This document shows, piece by piece, positions 25,826 to 34,147 of a stretch of 64,000 nt of DNA. Where the stretch lies: assembly GCA_000720845.1 (NCBI GenBank), contig JODU01000019.1:62001-126000 (forward strand), given 5' to 3'. The translations under genes were made by a program, and so were the position numbers. The notes below the pieces were generated by a model that saw only the letters and a list, made by a program, of their open reading frames with translations, had not been told where the DNA came from and ran no database searches. The stretch is from Kitasatospora aureofaciens. Lineage in GTDB: Bacteria; Actinomycetota; Actinomycetes; Streptomycetales; Streptomycetaceae. The first letter of the stretch is position 1, and each line of letters begins with the position of its first letter.

Positions 25826-27190
25826 ATGACCCGGGGTCGTGACGGGGGTGCGGGGGCGCCTCCCACCAAGCACCGTGCCCTGCTCGCGGCGATCGTCACC
25901 CTGATAGTGGCGATCTCCGCGGCCATATACGCCGGAGCGTCCGCGGACGACGGCACCAGGGACCACGCATTGCAGGCCGGAGGCCGTCTCCCGCGGGGTG
26001 ACGCCGCCCCCGCCTCCACGGGCGCCTGGGTGGGCGCCTGGGCCACCGCACCGGCCGCGGCCGAGCCGGGCACCGAGACGACCGGCATGGCGGGCCGCTC
26101 CGTGCGCAACGTCGTGCACACCTCGGTCGGCGGCACCAGCGCGCGGATCACCCTGTCCAACCTGTACGGCCAGTCGCCGCTGACCGTCACACACGCCTCG
26201 ATCGCCCTGGCCGCGGGGCCCGGCACGCCCGCCGCGGCCGCCGGCACCCTGCGCGTGCTGACCTTCGGCGGCAGCACCCGGGTGATCATCCCGGCGGGCG
26301 GCCAGGTGATGAGCGACATCGCCCGCATCGCGATCCCCTACGGCACGGACGTCCTGGTCAGCACGTACTCCCCGATCCCGTCCGGGCCGGTGACCTACCA
26401 TCCGCAGGCCCGGCAGACCAGCTACCTCGCCGAGGGCGACCGCACGGCCGATGTCACCGCCGTCGCGTACACCACCCCCACGCCGTACTGGCGCTACCTG
26501 ACCGCGCTGGACGTGCTGAGCCACGAGGCCGACGGCACGCTGGTGGCGTTCGGCGACTCGATCACCGACGGCCTCGGCGCCGAGGCCGACGCCAACCACC
26601 GCTGGACCGACATCCTCGCCGCGCGCCTCCACGAGGCGGCCGGCACCGGCCGGAACACGCCCCGCTACAGCGTCGTGAACGAGGGCATCAGCGGCAACCG
26701 GATCCTGACCAGCAGGGGCGGCCGCCCGGCCGACAACCCGAGCGGGCTGAGCCGCTTCGAACGCGACGTACTGGAGCGCACCAACGCCAAGGCCGTCGTC
26801 ATCGCCCTCGGCGTCAACGACATCCTGAACAGCCCGGAACTGGCCGACCGCGACGGCATCCTCACCGGCCTGCGCACCCTCGTCGACCAGGCGCACGCCC
26901 GGGGGCTGCGGGTGGTGGGCGCGACGATCATGCCGTTCGGCGGCCACCGCGGGTACACGAAGGCCCGCGAGACGATGCGGCAGGAGATCAACGAGGAGAT
27001 CCGCGCCGGCCGGGTCTTCGACGCGGTCGTCGACTTCGACAAGGCGCTGCGCGACCCCTACGACCCCCGCAGCCTGCGCTCCGACTACGACAGCGGCGAC
27101 CACCTGCACCCCAGCGACAAGGGGTACGCGCGCATGGGCCGGATCCTCGACCTCGACGCGCTCAAGGGTGCGACGCCGGTCGCGGCGTAG
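25826..27190 (+). CDS. Secreted SGNH/GDSL hydrolase
   Basis: Protein of 454 residues from MTRGRDGG. A membrane helix/signal anchor (ALLAAIVTLIVAISAAIYAG) is followed by an exported part: an N-terminal beta domain to about residue 245, then the hydrolase with block I VAFGDSITDGLG, block II NEGISGNRIL, block III ALGVNDI and block V SGDHLHPSDKGY, so Ser, Gly, Asn and the Asp/His pair are all present. Probably an extracellular esterase/lipase or polysaccharide deacetylase-like enzyme. An ATG 19 codons upstream is less well placed relative to GAGGAG. Confidence 0.92.
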   Translation: MTRGRDGGAGAPPTKHRALLAAIVTLIVAISAAIYAGASADDGTRDHALQAGGRLPRGDAAPASTGAWVGAWATAPAAAEPGTETTGMAGRSVRNVVHTSVGGTSARITLSNLYGQSPLTVTHASIALAAGPGTPAAAAGTLRVLTFGGSTRVIIPAGGQVMSDIARIAIPYGTDVLVSTYSPIPSGPVTYHPQARQTSYLAEGDRTADVTAVAYTTPTPYWRYLTALDVLSHEADGTLVAFGDSITDGLGAEADANHRWTDILAARLHEAAGTGRNTPRYSVVNEGISGNRILTSRGGRPADNPSGLSRFERDVLERTNAKAVVIALGVNDILNSPELADRDGILTGLRTLVDQAHARGLRVVGATIMPFGGHRGYTKARETMRQEINEEIRAGRVFDAVVDFDKALRDPYDPRSLRSDYDSGDHLHPSDKGYARMGRILDLDALKGATPVAA

Positions 27191-27211
27191 CGGGACCCAC
27201 CCGGGGTGCCA

Positions 27212-27226
27212 GGGGGCGCGGCCCCC
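27212..27226. terminator. Hairpin between convergent genes
   Basis: GGGGGC-GCG-GCCCCC hairpin, itself flanked by a wider CGGGAC/GTCCCG pair, in the 43-base gap between the SGNH hydrolase and the DUF1707 gene. It suits two-way termination. Confidence 0.55.
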
Positions 27227-27233
27227 GTCCCGC

Positions 27234-28070
27234 TCAGTTCTCGCCCCGCCGGCGGCGGTCGCGGTCCTCGCGGCGCAGCTCGCGCTGCTCGCGGCGTTCG
27301 TCACGCTGCTCGCGCAGCATGTCCCGGTGGCCCTCCAGCATCCTGCGGTGGGGCCCCTCCACGCTCTCCCGGACGGAGTCGTGCAGCTCCCGCAGCGCGG
27401 CCTTGCGCTCCAGCTTCTCCTGCCGGCGCTCCTCCTTCAGCCGCTGCCGCTCCGCCCGCGTCACCTTGCGCTCGACGCCGACGCCGCCCCAGAAGGCGAA
27501 GCCCGTCACGATCACGCGCGGGGCGCCCGGGTCGCCCGGGACGCCCTCCTCGCTGTGGTCGAAGCCGCCCATGATGCCGAGGCCGCGCACGACCACCTCG
27601 ACGCCCGGCGGCACGACCACGTTCATCCCGCCCATGATCGCCACGCAGTTGATCACGATCTCGCCGGCCGCGAAGTCCGCCTCGCGCAGGTCGATCTCCC
27701 CGCCGCCCCAGAACGCGAAGCAGTTGAACCGCCTCGGCGCCGTCCAGCGCCCCTTGCGCTGGAAACCGGACATCACGGCGACCGCCCAGGTCGACGAAGC
27801 CTCGCCGCCGGTGATCCGGCCCGACCAGCCGCCGGCCCGCTCGGGCTCCTTCGTCATCGAGACCCGCGGCGCCTCGGCCACCGCGCCGACCGGCAGGTCG
27901 CGGGTGATCGGCGCCAGTTCCCCGTACGTACGCGCCTTGTACGTGGCGTCCAGCCGCTCCTCGAACTCGGTCATGTCCAGGCGCCCCTCGGCGAGGGCGT
28001 CGCGCAGGACCTCGGCGACTCGTTCACGGTCGGCGTCGGAGGCGCGGAGTTCCGGGGCGTCGTCGGTCAT
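27234..28070 (-). CDS. DUF1707 and LiaF-like domain protein
   Basis: Protein of 278 residues. The N-terminal DUF1707 segment (RASDADRERVAEVLRDALAE, GRLDMTEFEERLDATYKART) is followed by a repeated beta pattern FNCFAFWGGGEIDLR, INCVAIMGGMNVVV, VRGLGIMGGFDHSE and VTGFAFWGGVGVERK, as in cell-wall-active-antibiotic response (LiaF C-terminal type) proteins. The last 80 residues are a highly charged Arg/Glu coiled coil. There are no membrane helices. It may belong to an envelope-stress pathway by family analogy. It lies downstream of, and on the same strand as, the ABC exporter genes, 33 bases away. Confidence 0.88.
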   Translation of the reverse strand: MTDDAPELRASDADRERVAEVLRDALAEGRLDMTEFEERLDATYKARTYGELAPITRDLPVGAVAEAPRVSMTKEPERAGGWSGRITGGEASSTWAVAVMSGFQRKGRWTAPRRFNCFAFWGGGEIDLREADFAAGEIVINCVAIMGGMNVVVPPGVEVVVRGLGIMGGFDHSEEGVPGDPGAPRVIVTGFAFWGGVGVERKVTRAERQRLKEERRQEKLERKAALRELHDSVRESVEGPHRRMLEGHRDMLREQRDERREQRELRREDRDRRRRGEN

Positions 28071-28103
28071 GTACAGCAGCCTACGAGGTCACCGCGCCCG
28101 GCA

Positions 28104-29234
28104 CTACGCGCCCGCGCGTTCCGCGTACATCTTCGCGATGACCGACTCGATGTCCGGCTCCCGCACCGACAGGTCCACCAGCGGATACCGGGCCGCGACC
28201 GCCGCCACCAGCCCGGCCGCCGACGCCGACGCCGGGAACGCCAGCCACTGCCGTGGCCCCTCCACCCGCACCACCCGCGCGGGCTCCGGCGCCTCGATCG
28301 GCGGCAGCTCCCGCTCCAGGTCCACCACCAGGGTGCGTTCGCTCTCCCCCGCCTCGTGCAGGCCGTCCAGGGGGCCGTCGTACATGAGCCGCCCGTGGTC
28401 GATGACCATCACGCGCGAGCAGAGCTGCTCGATGTCCTGGAGGTCGTGCGTGGTCAGCAGCACGGTCGTGCCGCGCTCGGCGTTCAAGTCCCGCAGGAAC
28501 CCCCGCACCTTGGCCTTGGAGACCACGTCCAGGCCGATCGTCGGCTCGTCCAGGTACAGCACCTCCGGATCGTGCAGCAGCGCCGCCGCGATGTCGCCGC
28601 GCATCCGCTGGCCCAGCGACAGTTGGCGCACCGGCACGTCCAGCAGCTCACCGAGCTGGAGGAGTTCGACGCAGCGGTCCAGGTTCTCCCGGTAACGGAC
28701 GTCCGGGATGCGGTACATGCGGTGCGTCAGCCGGTAGGAGTCGATCAGCGGCAGGTCCCACCACAGCGTCGTCCGCTGCCCGAAGACCACCCCCATGCGG
28801 TGCGCCAGCCGGGTCCGCTCCCGGGACGGGTCGATGCCGGCCACCCGCAGCCGCCCGCCGCTGGGCGTCAGGATGCCGGTGAGCATCTTGATCGTCGTCG
28901 ACTTCCCGGCGCCGTTCGGGCCGATGTAGCCGACCATCTCGCCGCGCGACACCGTGAACGACAGCCCGTCCACGGCCCGCACCTGCCGCCGCTCCCGCTT
29001 CAGGAAGCCGGTCTTCTTGCGCACGTCGAAGACCTTCTCGACGCCGTCCAGCTCGATGAAGGCCGCCGCGTGCGGCGCCGCCGCGCCCACCGCCGCCGAG
29101 GACTCCGCCGCCCGCTCCGCCTCCGCCGCCCGCTCCGTCTCCGTCCCGGACCCCGCCGTGTCCGCCATGCCCGCCGTCTCCGTCCCGGACCCCGCCGTGT
29201 CCGCCATGCCCGCCGTCTCCGTCCTCTCCGCCAT
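28104..29234 (-). CDS. ABC transporter ATP-binding protein (DUF990-type exporter)
   Basis: ATPase of 376 residues starting MAERTETAG five bases after the preceding permease. Walker A GPNGAGKSTTIKML, signature LSLGQRMRGD, Walker B VLYLDEPTIGLD and the switch His in TTHDLQDIE are intact. The N-terminal 50 residues are a low-complexity Ala/Glu/Thr leader with a perfect 13-residue duplication (AGMADTAGSGTET). The C-terminal 80 residues are the accessory domain of the ABC-2 exporter group related to daunorubicin-type ATPases. It forms a three-gene unit with two permeases; cargo unknown. Confidence 0.93.
   Translation of the reverse strand: MAERTETAGMADTAGSGTETAGMADTAGSGTETERAAEAERAAESSAAVGAAAPHAAAFIELDGVEKVFDVRKKTGFLKRERRQVRAVDGLSFTVSRGEMVGYIGPNGAGKSTTIKMLTGILTPSGGRLRVAGIDPSRERTRLAHRMGVVFGQRTTLWWDLPLIDSYRLTHRMYRIPDVRYRENLDRCVELLQLGELLDVPVRQLSLGQRMRGDIAAALLHDPEVLYLDEPTIGLDVVSKAKVRGFLRDLNAERGTTVLLTTHDLQDIEQLCSRVMVIDHGRLMYDGPLDGLHEAGESERTLVVDLERELPPIEAPEPARVVRVEGPRQWLAFPASASAAGLVAAVAARYPLVDLSVREPDIESVIAKMYAERAGA
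29137..29214 (-). repeat. 39-bp perfect direct duplication in the ABC ATPase leader
   Basis: Two adjacent identical 39-base copies, followed by a partial third, near the 5' end of the ATP-binding gene. They encode the duplicated AGMADTAGSGTET and leave the frame intact, so this looks like recent slippage in a non-essential leader. Confidence 0.9.
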
Positions 29235-29239
29235 CTCCG

Positions 29240-30118
29240 TCAGCTCCCCGTACTCCGGTACGCACGCAGTCCCGCCCGCCAGGCCAGCCCCGCCGCTGCA
29301 CAGCAGGCCACGGCCACCAGCGGCGGCGTGAACGCCACCCACCCGGGCAGGTCCAGCGGATAGGGCCGCCCCAGCACATAGCTCGCCGGCAGCCAGTTCA
29401 CGAACGCAAGCGGCACCACGAAGGTCGCCCCGCGCACCAGGTCGAGCGCGAACACGGTCGGCGGGTACTGCAACATCGTCGTACCGCCGTAGGTGAAGGC
29501 GTTGGACACCTCCGAGGCGTCCTGCGCCACGAACTGGAACGCCGCCGCCGCCACGAACACCGCGCCGAAGATCGCCGCCCCGCTGAGCAGCATCACCGGC
29601 ATCAGCAGCAGCTTCCCCGCCGTCCAGTCGATGTCGACGACCACCAGCGCGTACCCCAGCACCAGCAGCCCCTGCGTCACCCGGCCGAGACGGCGCAGCG
29701 CGAACCGGTCCGCCGCCACCTGCGCCAGCACCGGCGCCGGACGCACCAGCAAGGTGTCCAGCGTGCCGTCGCGCACCCGGCGCCCCAGCCGCTCCATGGA
29801 GCCGATCGAGAGGTCGGCGAGACCGAAGGAGACCCCGGACAGCCCGTACAGGAACGCCACCTCGGCCAGCGTGTAGCCGCCCAGCGCGTCGACCCGGGAG
29901 AACATCAGCAGGATCGCCACGAAGTCCAGCGCGGTCATCGCGAAGTTCCCGAGCGTGGTCAGCGCGAAGGACGTCCGGTACGCCATCGTCGACCTGATCC
30001 ACATCCCCGCGATCAGCCCGTACGCGCGCACCCCCTCGACGACCCGCCCGCGCGGCACCCCCGTCCCGGCCGCCTCGACCGACTCGACCGACTCGACCGC
30101 CTCGACCGCCTCAGCCAC
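29240..30118 (-). CDS. ABC-2 type permease (DUF990 family)
   Basis: Protein of 292 residues with six predicted membrane helices after an acidic repeat leader (VEAVESVESVEAAG). Signature-like stretches: FLYGLSGVSFGLADLSIGSM, RVRDGTLDTLLVRPAPVLAQ and FVNWLPASYVLGRPYPLDLP, typical of the DUF990/ABC-2_6 permeases that work in pairs. It starts within the last codons of the other permease gene and ends five bases before the ATPase start, so the three genes are one operon. Confidence 0.92.
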   Translation of the reverse strand: MAEAVEAVESVESVEAAGTGVPRGRVVEGVRAYGLIAGMWIRSTMAYRTSFALTTLGNFAMTALDFVAILLMFSRVDALGGYTLAEVAFLYGLSGVSFGLADLSIGSMERLGRRVRDGTLDTLLVRPAPVLAQVAADRFALRRLGRVTQGLLVLGYALVVVDIDWTAGKLLLMPVMLLSGAAIFGAVFVAAAAFQFVAQDASEVSNAFTYGGTTMLQYPPTVFALDLVRGATFVVPLAFVNWLPASYVLGRPYPLDLPGWVAFTPPLVAVACCAAAGLAWRAGLRAYRSTGS

Positions 30119-30917
30119 CCTGGACCACCACCCGTCGCGTCGCCGCCGATTGCACCAGCCGGCCCAGCGCCAGCAGCGCCACCGCCCAGGACGCCTGGAA
30201 GAGATACGTCCGCAGCGGATCCGCCTCCCCCAGCAGCACGTCCGCCGGCGCCTGGAGCAGCGACGACCAGGGCAGCGCCCGCACCACCTCGCCGAGCACC
30301 CCCGGGAACACGTTCAGCGGCAGCAGCATCCCCGAGCAGAACAGCCCCGCCAGCCACGCCATCTGGGTCACCCCGGTGCCGTCGAGCAGCCAGAACGCCG
30401 AGAGCGCCACCAGATAGCGCAGCGCGAAACCCACCAGCATCGCCAGCAGCAGCGTCACCAGGAACGCCGCCCACACGGACACCTCCCGCGGCAGCGCCAC
30501 CGGGAAGAACAGCGACCCGAACACGAACGGCACCACACCGCGGCCCAGCAACTGGAACAGCGCCCGCCCCACGTCCGCCGCCAGCCACCACAGCTGGAGG
30601 TCCACCGGACGGTACAGATCGACGGCGACATCACCCGTACGGATGCGCTCCATCAACTCGTCCTCGAACCCGCCGCCCCCGATCGCCAGCGCCGCCAGCA
30701 GCGCCTGCCCCAGCCACACGAAGGTCACGGCCTGCGCCTGGTCGTACCCGCCGAGCTGCGGTTTCTCGTCCCACAGAGCCAGATAGGTGTACACCAGGAT
30801 CAGCCCGAAGACGGTGTTGGTGAACACTCCGGCCGCGGTGGCCGCCCGGTACGTCGCGTACCGTCGGAATCCGCCCGCCGCGACGGCCGCGTACAACCGC
30901 CCCGAGCCCGCGCCCAC
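30111..30917 (-). CDS. ABC-2 type permease (DUF990 family), first gene of operon
   Basis: Protein of 268 residues from a GTG preceded by GGAGGG; the reading frame continues far upstream, but that part overlaps the divergent promoter region and has no homologous look. Six hydrophobic segments; the characteristic RIRTGDVAVDLYRPVDLQLW resembles the matching motif in the partner permease. It overlaps the next permease by eight bases. Divergent from a penicillin-binding protein gene. Confidence 0.9.
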   Translation of the reverse strand: MGAGSGRLYAAVAAGGFRRYATYRAATAAGVFTNTVFGLILVYTYLALWDEKPQLGGYDQAQAVTFVWLGQALLAALAIGGGGFEDELMERIRTGDVAVDLYRPVDLQLWWLAADVGRALFQLLGRGVVPFVFGSLFFPVALPREVSVWAAFLVTLLLAMLVGFALRYLVALSAFWLLDGTGVTQMAWLAGLFCSGMLLPLNVFPGVLGEVVRALPWSSLLQAPADVLLGEADPLRTYLFQASWAVALLALGRLVQSAATRRVVVQGG

Positions 30918-31009
30918 TGCCCTCCCCCTCCGATCGGCACCAAAGCGCAGGAGCCTAGTGCGACGGCGGGGCCCCCGGCCACGGAATTTCACGGGTGTGC
31001 CGTCGAGTG

Positions 31010-31036
31010 GGAACGGAACGCCCGGTGCGAGAGTCT
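31010..31036 (+). promoter_or_regulatory. Candidate sigma-E-like promoter for the PBP gene
   Basis: Two adjacent GGAAC boxes (31010 and 31015) lie upstream of GTCT at 31033; the first has an 18-base spacer. GGAAC with GTCT resembles the cell-envelope-stress (SigE) promoter class of Streptomyces as I remember it. It sits about 150 bases before the PBP start. Confidence 0.35.
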
Positions 31037-31094
31037 TCTTCAGAGGCGTCAAAGACGTGGGAACGCGCCAGAGGGCGCACAGACGCACAAGGCC

Positions 31095-31156
31095 GTACGA
31101 GACCAGACCGACCAGACTGTACGACCCGAAAACCGTACGATGCGAAAACCGTACGA
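31095..31156 (+). repeat. GTACGA repeats, with a 14-bp duplicated block, upstream of PBP
   Basis: GTACGA occurs at 31095, 31119, 31135 and 31151; the last two lie inside a perfect direct repeat CGAAAACCGTACGA (31127-31140 and 31143-31156, 16-base period). The region is the 5' leader of the PBP gene and could be an iterated protein-binding site. Confidence 0.8.
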
Positions 31157-31192
31157 AGCGAAGCAGAAGCGAAACAGGAGTCCGTGCACGAG

Positions 31193-33667
31193 ATGAGCGA
31201 CGAGCCGCAGCCGCAGCAGCCGGGCTGGGCCCCGAGAGATCCCCAGGCGGCCGGCAAGGGGCAGACGGGGGAGCCGGGCACACCGGGAGCAGCGGGAACG
31301 CCGGGCGCGTCCGCGAAGGCGAAGAAGCCCAGGCGGCCCAAGCGCACCGGATGGCGCCGCCTGATCCCGACCTGGCGCATCGCACTGAGCACCGTCGTCG
31401 TCGGACTCCTGCTGATCGTCGGCGGCTTCTTCCTCGGCTACCACCTCGTCCAGATCCCCGCCGCCAACGCGCTCGCCACCAAGCAGTCCAACGTCTACCT
31501 CTACGCCGACGGCAGCGTCCTCGCCCGCGACGGCGAGGTCAACCGCGAGAGCGTCGGCCTCGCCCGCATCTCCAAGGACGCCCAGCACGCCGTCCTCGCC
31601 GCCGAGGACCGCGACTTCTACACCGAGTCCGCCATCGATCCCGGGGCGATGGTCCGGGCCGGCTGGAACACCGCCACCGGCAAGGGCAAGCAGTCCGGCT
31701 CCACGATCACCCAGCAGTACGTCAAGAACTACTACCTGGGCCAGGAGCAGACCGTCACCCGCAAGGTGAAGGAGTTCTTCATCTCGATCAAGCTCGACCG
31801 GGAGAAGAGCAAGAGCGAGATCCTCGAGGGCTACCTCAACACCAGCTTCTTCGGCCGCGGCGCCTACGGCATCCAGGCCGCCGCCCAGGCCTACTTCGGC
31901 GTCGACGCCAAGGACCTCACCGCCGCCCAGGGCGCCTACCTCGCCTCCCTGCTCAACGCCCCCAGCCAGTACGACGTCGTCGCCCACCCGGAGAACAGGC
32001 CCGCCGCCGAGGCCCGCTGGGACTACGTCATGAACGGCATGGTCGACAAGGGCTGGCTCACCCCCGCCGACCGCGCCGCCGCGAAGTTCCCCAAGCCCAA
32101 GCAGTCCACCATCTCCACCGGCATGTCCGGACAGCGCGGCTACGTCGTCAACATCGTCAAGAAGTACCTGATCGAGAACGACATCGTCGACGAGGAGGAA
32201 CTCGGCCGCGGCGGCTACCGCATCACCACCACCCTCCAGAAGGACAAGCAGGACGCCTTCGTCAAGGCCGTCGACGACAAGCTGATGTCCCAGCTGGACA
32301 AGAAGGAACGCAAGGTCGACACCTACGTCCGGGCCGGCGGCGCCTCCGTCGACCCGAAGACCGGCAAGGTCGTCGCGATGTACAACGGCATCGACTACGT
32401 CAAGCAGTACACACCCAACGCCGTCCGCCGCGACTTCCAGGTCGGCTCCACCTTCAAGCCCTTCGTGTTCACCTCCGCCGTCGAGAACCACTCCGAGACG
32501 CAGAGCGGCCAGACGATCAACCCCAACACCCGCTACGACGGCACCAGCGAACGCCCCGTCCAGGGCTGGAGCGGCGGCCGCTACGCCCCCGAGAACGAGG
32601 ACCACCGCGACTACGGCCACGTCACCGTCCGCGAGGCCACCGACAAGTCCATCAACGCCGTGTACGCCCAGATGGCCGTCGACGTCGGCTCCGACAAGGT
32701 CAAGCAGACCGCGATCGACCTAGGACTCTCCCCGGACACCCCCGAACTGACCCCCTCCCCCTCGATCGCCCTCGGCGTCGCCACCGCCAGTCCCCTCGAC
32801 ATGGCCGAGGCCTACGCCACCCTCGCCAACCACGGCAGGCACGGCACGTACACGCTGGTCGAGAAGGTCACGAAGGACGGCAAGCAGGAGGTCGAGCTGC
32901 CCGAGCGGCGCGAGCACCAGGCCGTCAGCCGCGAGTCCGCCGACACCACCACGTCAGTGCTGCGCAGCGTCGTCCAGAACGGCACCGCCGTCGCCGCCCA
33001 GGCCGCCGGCCGCCCCGCCGCGGGCAAGACCGGCACCGCCGAGGAGGACACGGCCGCCTGGTTCGCCGGCTACACCCCCGACCTCGCCACCGTCGTCGCC
33101 GTCATGGGCCAGGACCCCAAGACCGCCGCCCACAAGCCCTTGTACGGTGCCATGGGCCTGGAGCGGATCAACGGCGGCGGCGCCCCCGCCGAGATCTGGG
33201 GCCAGTACACCCGCAACGCCCTCAAGGGCGAACCGGTCGCCGACTTCGACCTCCAGCTCCAGGACGGCGCCGACGTCACCGCGCCCCCGTCCGGCGACGC
33301 CTCGGACGAACCGGGCGACGGCGAGGAGAGCCCCGGCGACGAGAGCGACGAGAACTCCACCGGCGACCAGGACGGCTCCGGCACCGAGACCCCGGGCGAC
33401 TCCGGCAGCAGCACCCCGCCCGGCGACTCCGGCGGCACCGAGAGCGACCCCCCGTCGACCGGCGGCGGCACCCCCACCACGGGGGGCCCCAGCACCGAGC
33501 CGGGCCCCACGGGCGGCGGCGACGGAGGGGGCGGCGACGACTCCTCGAACGGCGGCACAGGGCCCGGCGGCGGGGACACCGACGGCGCGGGCGGCGGGGA
33601 CGGCGACGGCGCGGGCACCAACGCCGGCGCGGTCGCCGGCATCCCCGTCACACCCCGGCGTCAGTGA
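31193..33667 (+). CDS. Bifunctional penicillin-binding protein (class A)
   Basis: Peptidoglycan glycosyltransferase/transpeptidase of about 824 residues. ATG 31193 is used; GTG 31184, closer to AGGAG, is the alternative. Cytoplasmic Pro/Gly-rich leader, one membrane anchor (IALSTVVVGLLLIVGGFFLG), glycosyltransferase motifs AAEDRDFY and STITQQYVKNYYLGQE, and the transpeptidase triad GSTFKPF (SxxK), SIN in DKSINAVY (SxN) and GKTGTAE (KTG). The C-terminal 130 residues are a Gly/Asp/Ser/Pro-rich disordered tail with repeats of PGDSG type, longer than in most homologues I know. It builds septal or lateral wall outside the membrane. Its stop overlaps the convergent gdx stop by seven bases. Confidence 0.93.
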   Translation: MSDEPQPQQPGWAPRDPQAAGKGQTGEPGTPGAAGTPGASAKAKKPRRPKRTGWRRLIPTWRIALSTVVVGLLLIVGGFFLGYHLVQIPAANALATKQSNVYLYADGSVLARDGEVNRESVGLARISKDAQHAVLAAEDRDFYTESAIDPGAMVRAGWNTATGKGKQSGSTITQQYVKNYYLGQEQTVTRKVKEFFISIKLDREKSKSEILEGYLNTSFFGRGAYGIQAAAQAYFGVDAKDLTAAQGAYLASLLNAPSQYDVVAHPENRPAAEARWDYVMNGMVDKGWLTPADRAAAKFPKPKQSTISTGMSGQRGYVVNIVKKYLIENDIVDEEELGRGGYRITTTLQKDKQDAFVKAVDDKLMSQLDKKERKVDTYVRAGGASVDPKTGKVVAMYNGIDYVKQYTPNAVRRDFQVGSTFKPFVFTSAVENHSETQSGQTINPNTRYDGTSERPVQGWSGGRYAPENEDHRDYGHVTVREATDKSINAVYAQMAVDVGSDKVKQTAIDLGLSPDTPELTPSPSIALGVATASPLDMAEAYATLANHGRHGTYTLVEKVTKDGKQEVELPERREHQAVSRESADTTTSVLRSVVQNGTAVAAQAAGRPAAGKTGTAEEDTAAWFAGYTPDLATVVAVMGQDPKTAAHKPLYGAMGLERINGGGAPAEIWGQYTRNALKGEPVADFDLQLQDGADVTAPPSGDASDEPGDGEESPGDESDENSTGDQDGSGTETPGDSGSSTPPGDSGGTESDPPSTGGGTPTTGGPSTEPGPTGGGDGGGGDDSSNGGTGPGGGDTDGAGGGDGDGAGTNAGAVAGIPVTPRRQ

Positions 33668-33981
33668 CCGGAGGTCGCCTTCAGACCCACCACGGCGACC
33701 AGCAGCAGACAGATGAAGAAGATCCGGGCGGCGGTCGCCGGCTCCCCCAGCACCACCATGCCGAGCACCGCCGCCCCGGCCGCGCCGATGCCCACCCACA
33801 CGCCGTAGGCGGTACCGATGGGCAGCGTCCGGGCCGCGTACGACAGCAGCATCATGCTCGCGACGATCCCGGCACCGGTGAACACACTCGGCCACAGCCG
33901 GGTGAAACCGTCGGTGTACTTCATCCCGATCGACCAGCCGACCTCGAGCAGACCGGCGACGAACAACAAGACCCACGCCAT
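33661..33981 (-). CDS. gdx: SMR-family guanidinium exporter Gdx (SugE)
   Basis: Four-helix small multidrug resistance protein of 106 residues: AWVLLFVAGLLEVGWSIGMK with the essential membrane Glu, LSYAARTLPIGTAYGVWVGI, and a final FFICLLLVAVVGLKATSGH. SugE/Gdx members exchange guanidinium for protons. The leader carries a guanidine-III riboswitch, which strongly supports guanidinium as substrate. Its 3' end overlaps the convergent PBP gene. Confidence 0.93.
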   Translation of the reverse strand: MAWVLLFVAGLLEVGWSIGMKYTDGFTRLWPSVFTGAGIVASMMLLSYAARTLPIGTAYGVWVGIGAAGAAVLGMVVLGEPATAARIFFICLLLVAVVGLKATSGH

Positions 33982-34016
33982 GACAGGCACCTCCGTGAAG
34001 CGAACTGAACGGTGGT

Positions 34017-34062
34017 GCGTCGTCTTTTCCTTCAGCCCGGTACGGCGCGTCTCGTCGGGGTG
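34017..34062 (-). ncRNA. Guanidine-III riboswitch upstream of gdx
   Basis: Read on the - strand, the leader contains CCCCGACGAGACGCGCCG, then TACCGGGCTGAAGG, then AAAAGACGACGC. This matches the guanidine-III (ykkC-III) pattern, with its conserved C-G-A-C-G-A-G, C-G-C-C-G-T-A-C-C and A-A-G-A-C-G segments, as I remember it. It ends about 36 bases before the gdx start, where ligand-dependent folding can control ribosome access. The class is known to sit before gdx-type exporters in actinobacteria, so position and sequence agree. Confidence 0.85.
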
Positions 34063-34089
34063 CTTCCAAGGTAGCAAAGACAGCAGAAA

Positions 34090-34117
34090 GGGGCCGGTGA
34101 CACTGGTCACCAGCCCC
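34090..34117 (-). terminator. Intrinsic terminator of the GroES-like gene
   Basis: On the - strand GGGGCTGGTGAC pairs with GTCACCGGCCCC (12 bp, one G-T pair) around CAGT, followed by TTTCT. It lies 31 bases past the GroES-like stop and before the gdx riboswitch. Confidence 0.75.
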
Positions 34118-34147
34118 TGCCGCTCTACTGCCTTACTGCTTACTGCC

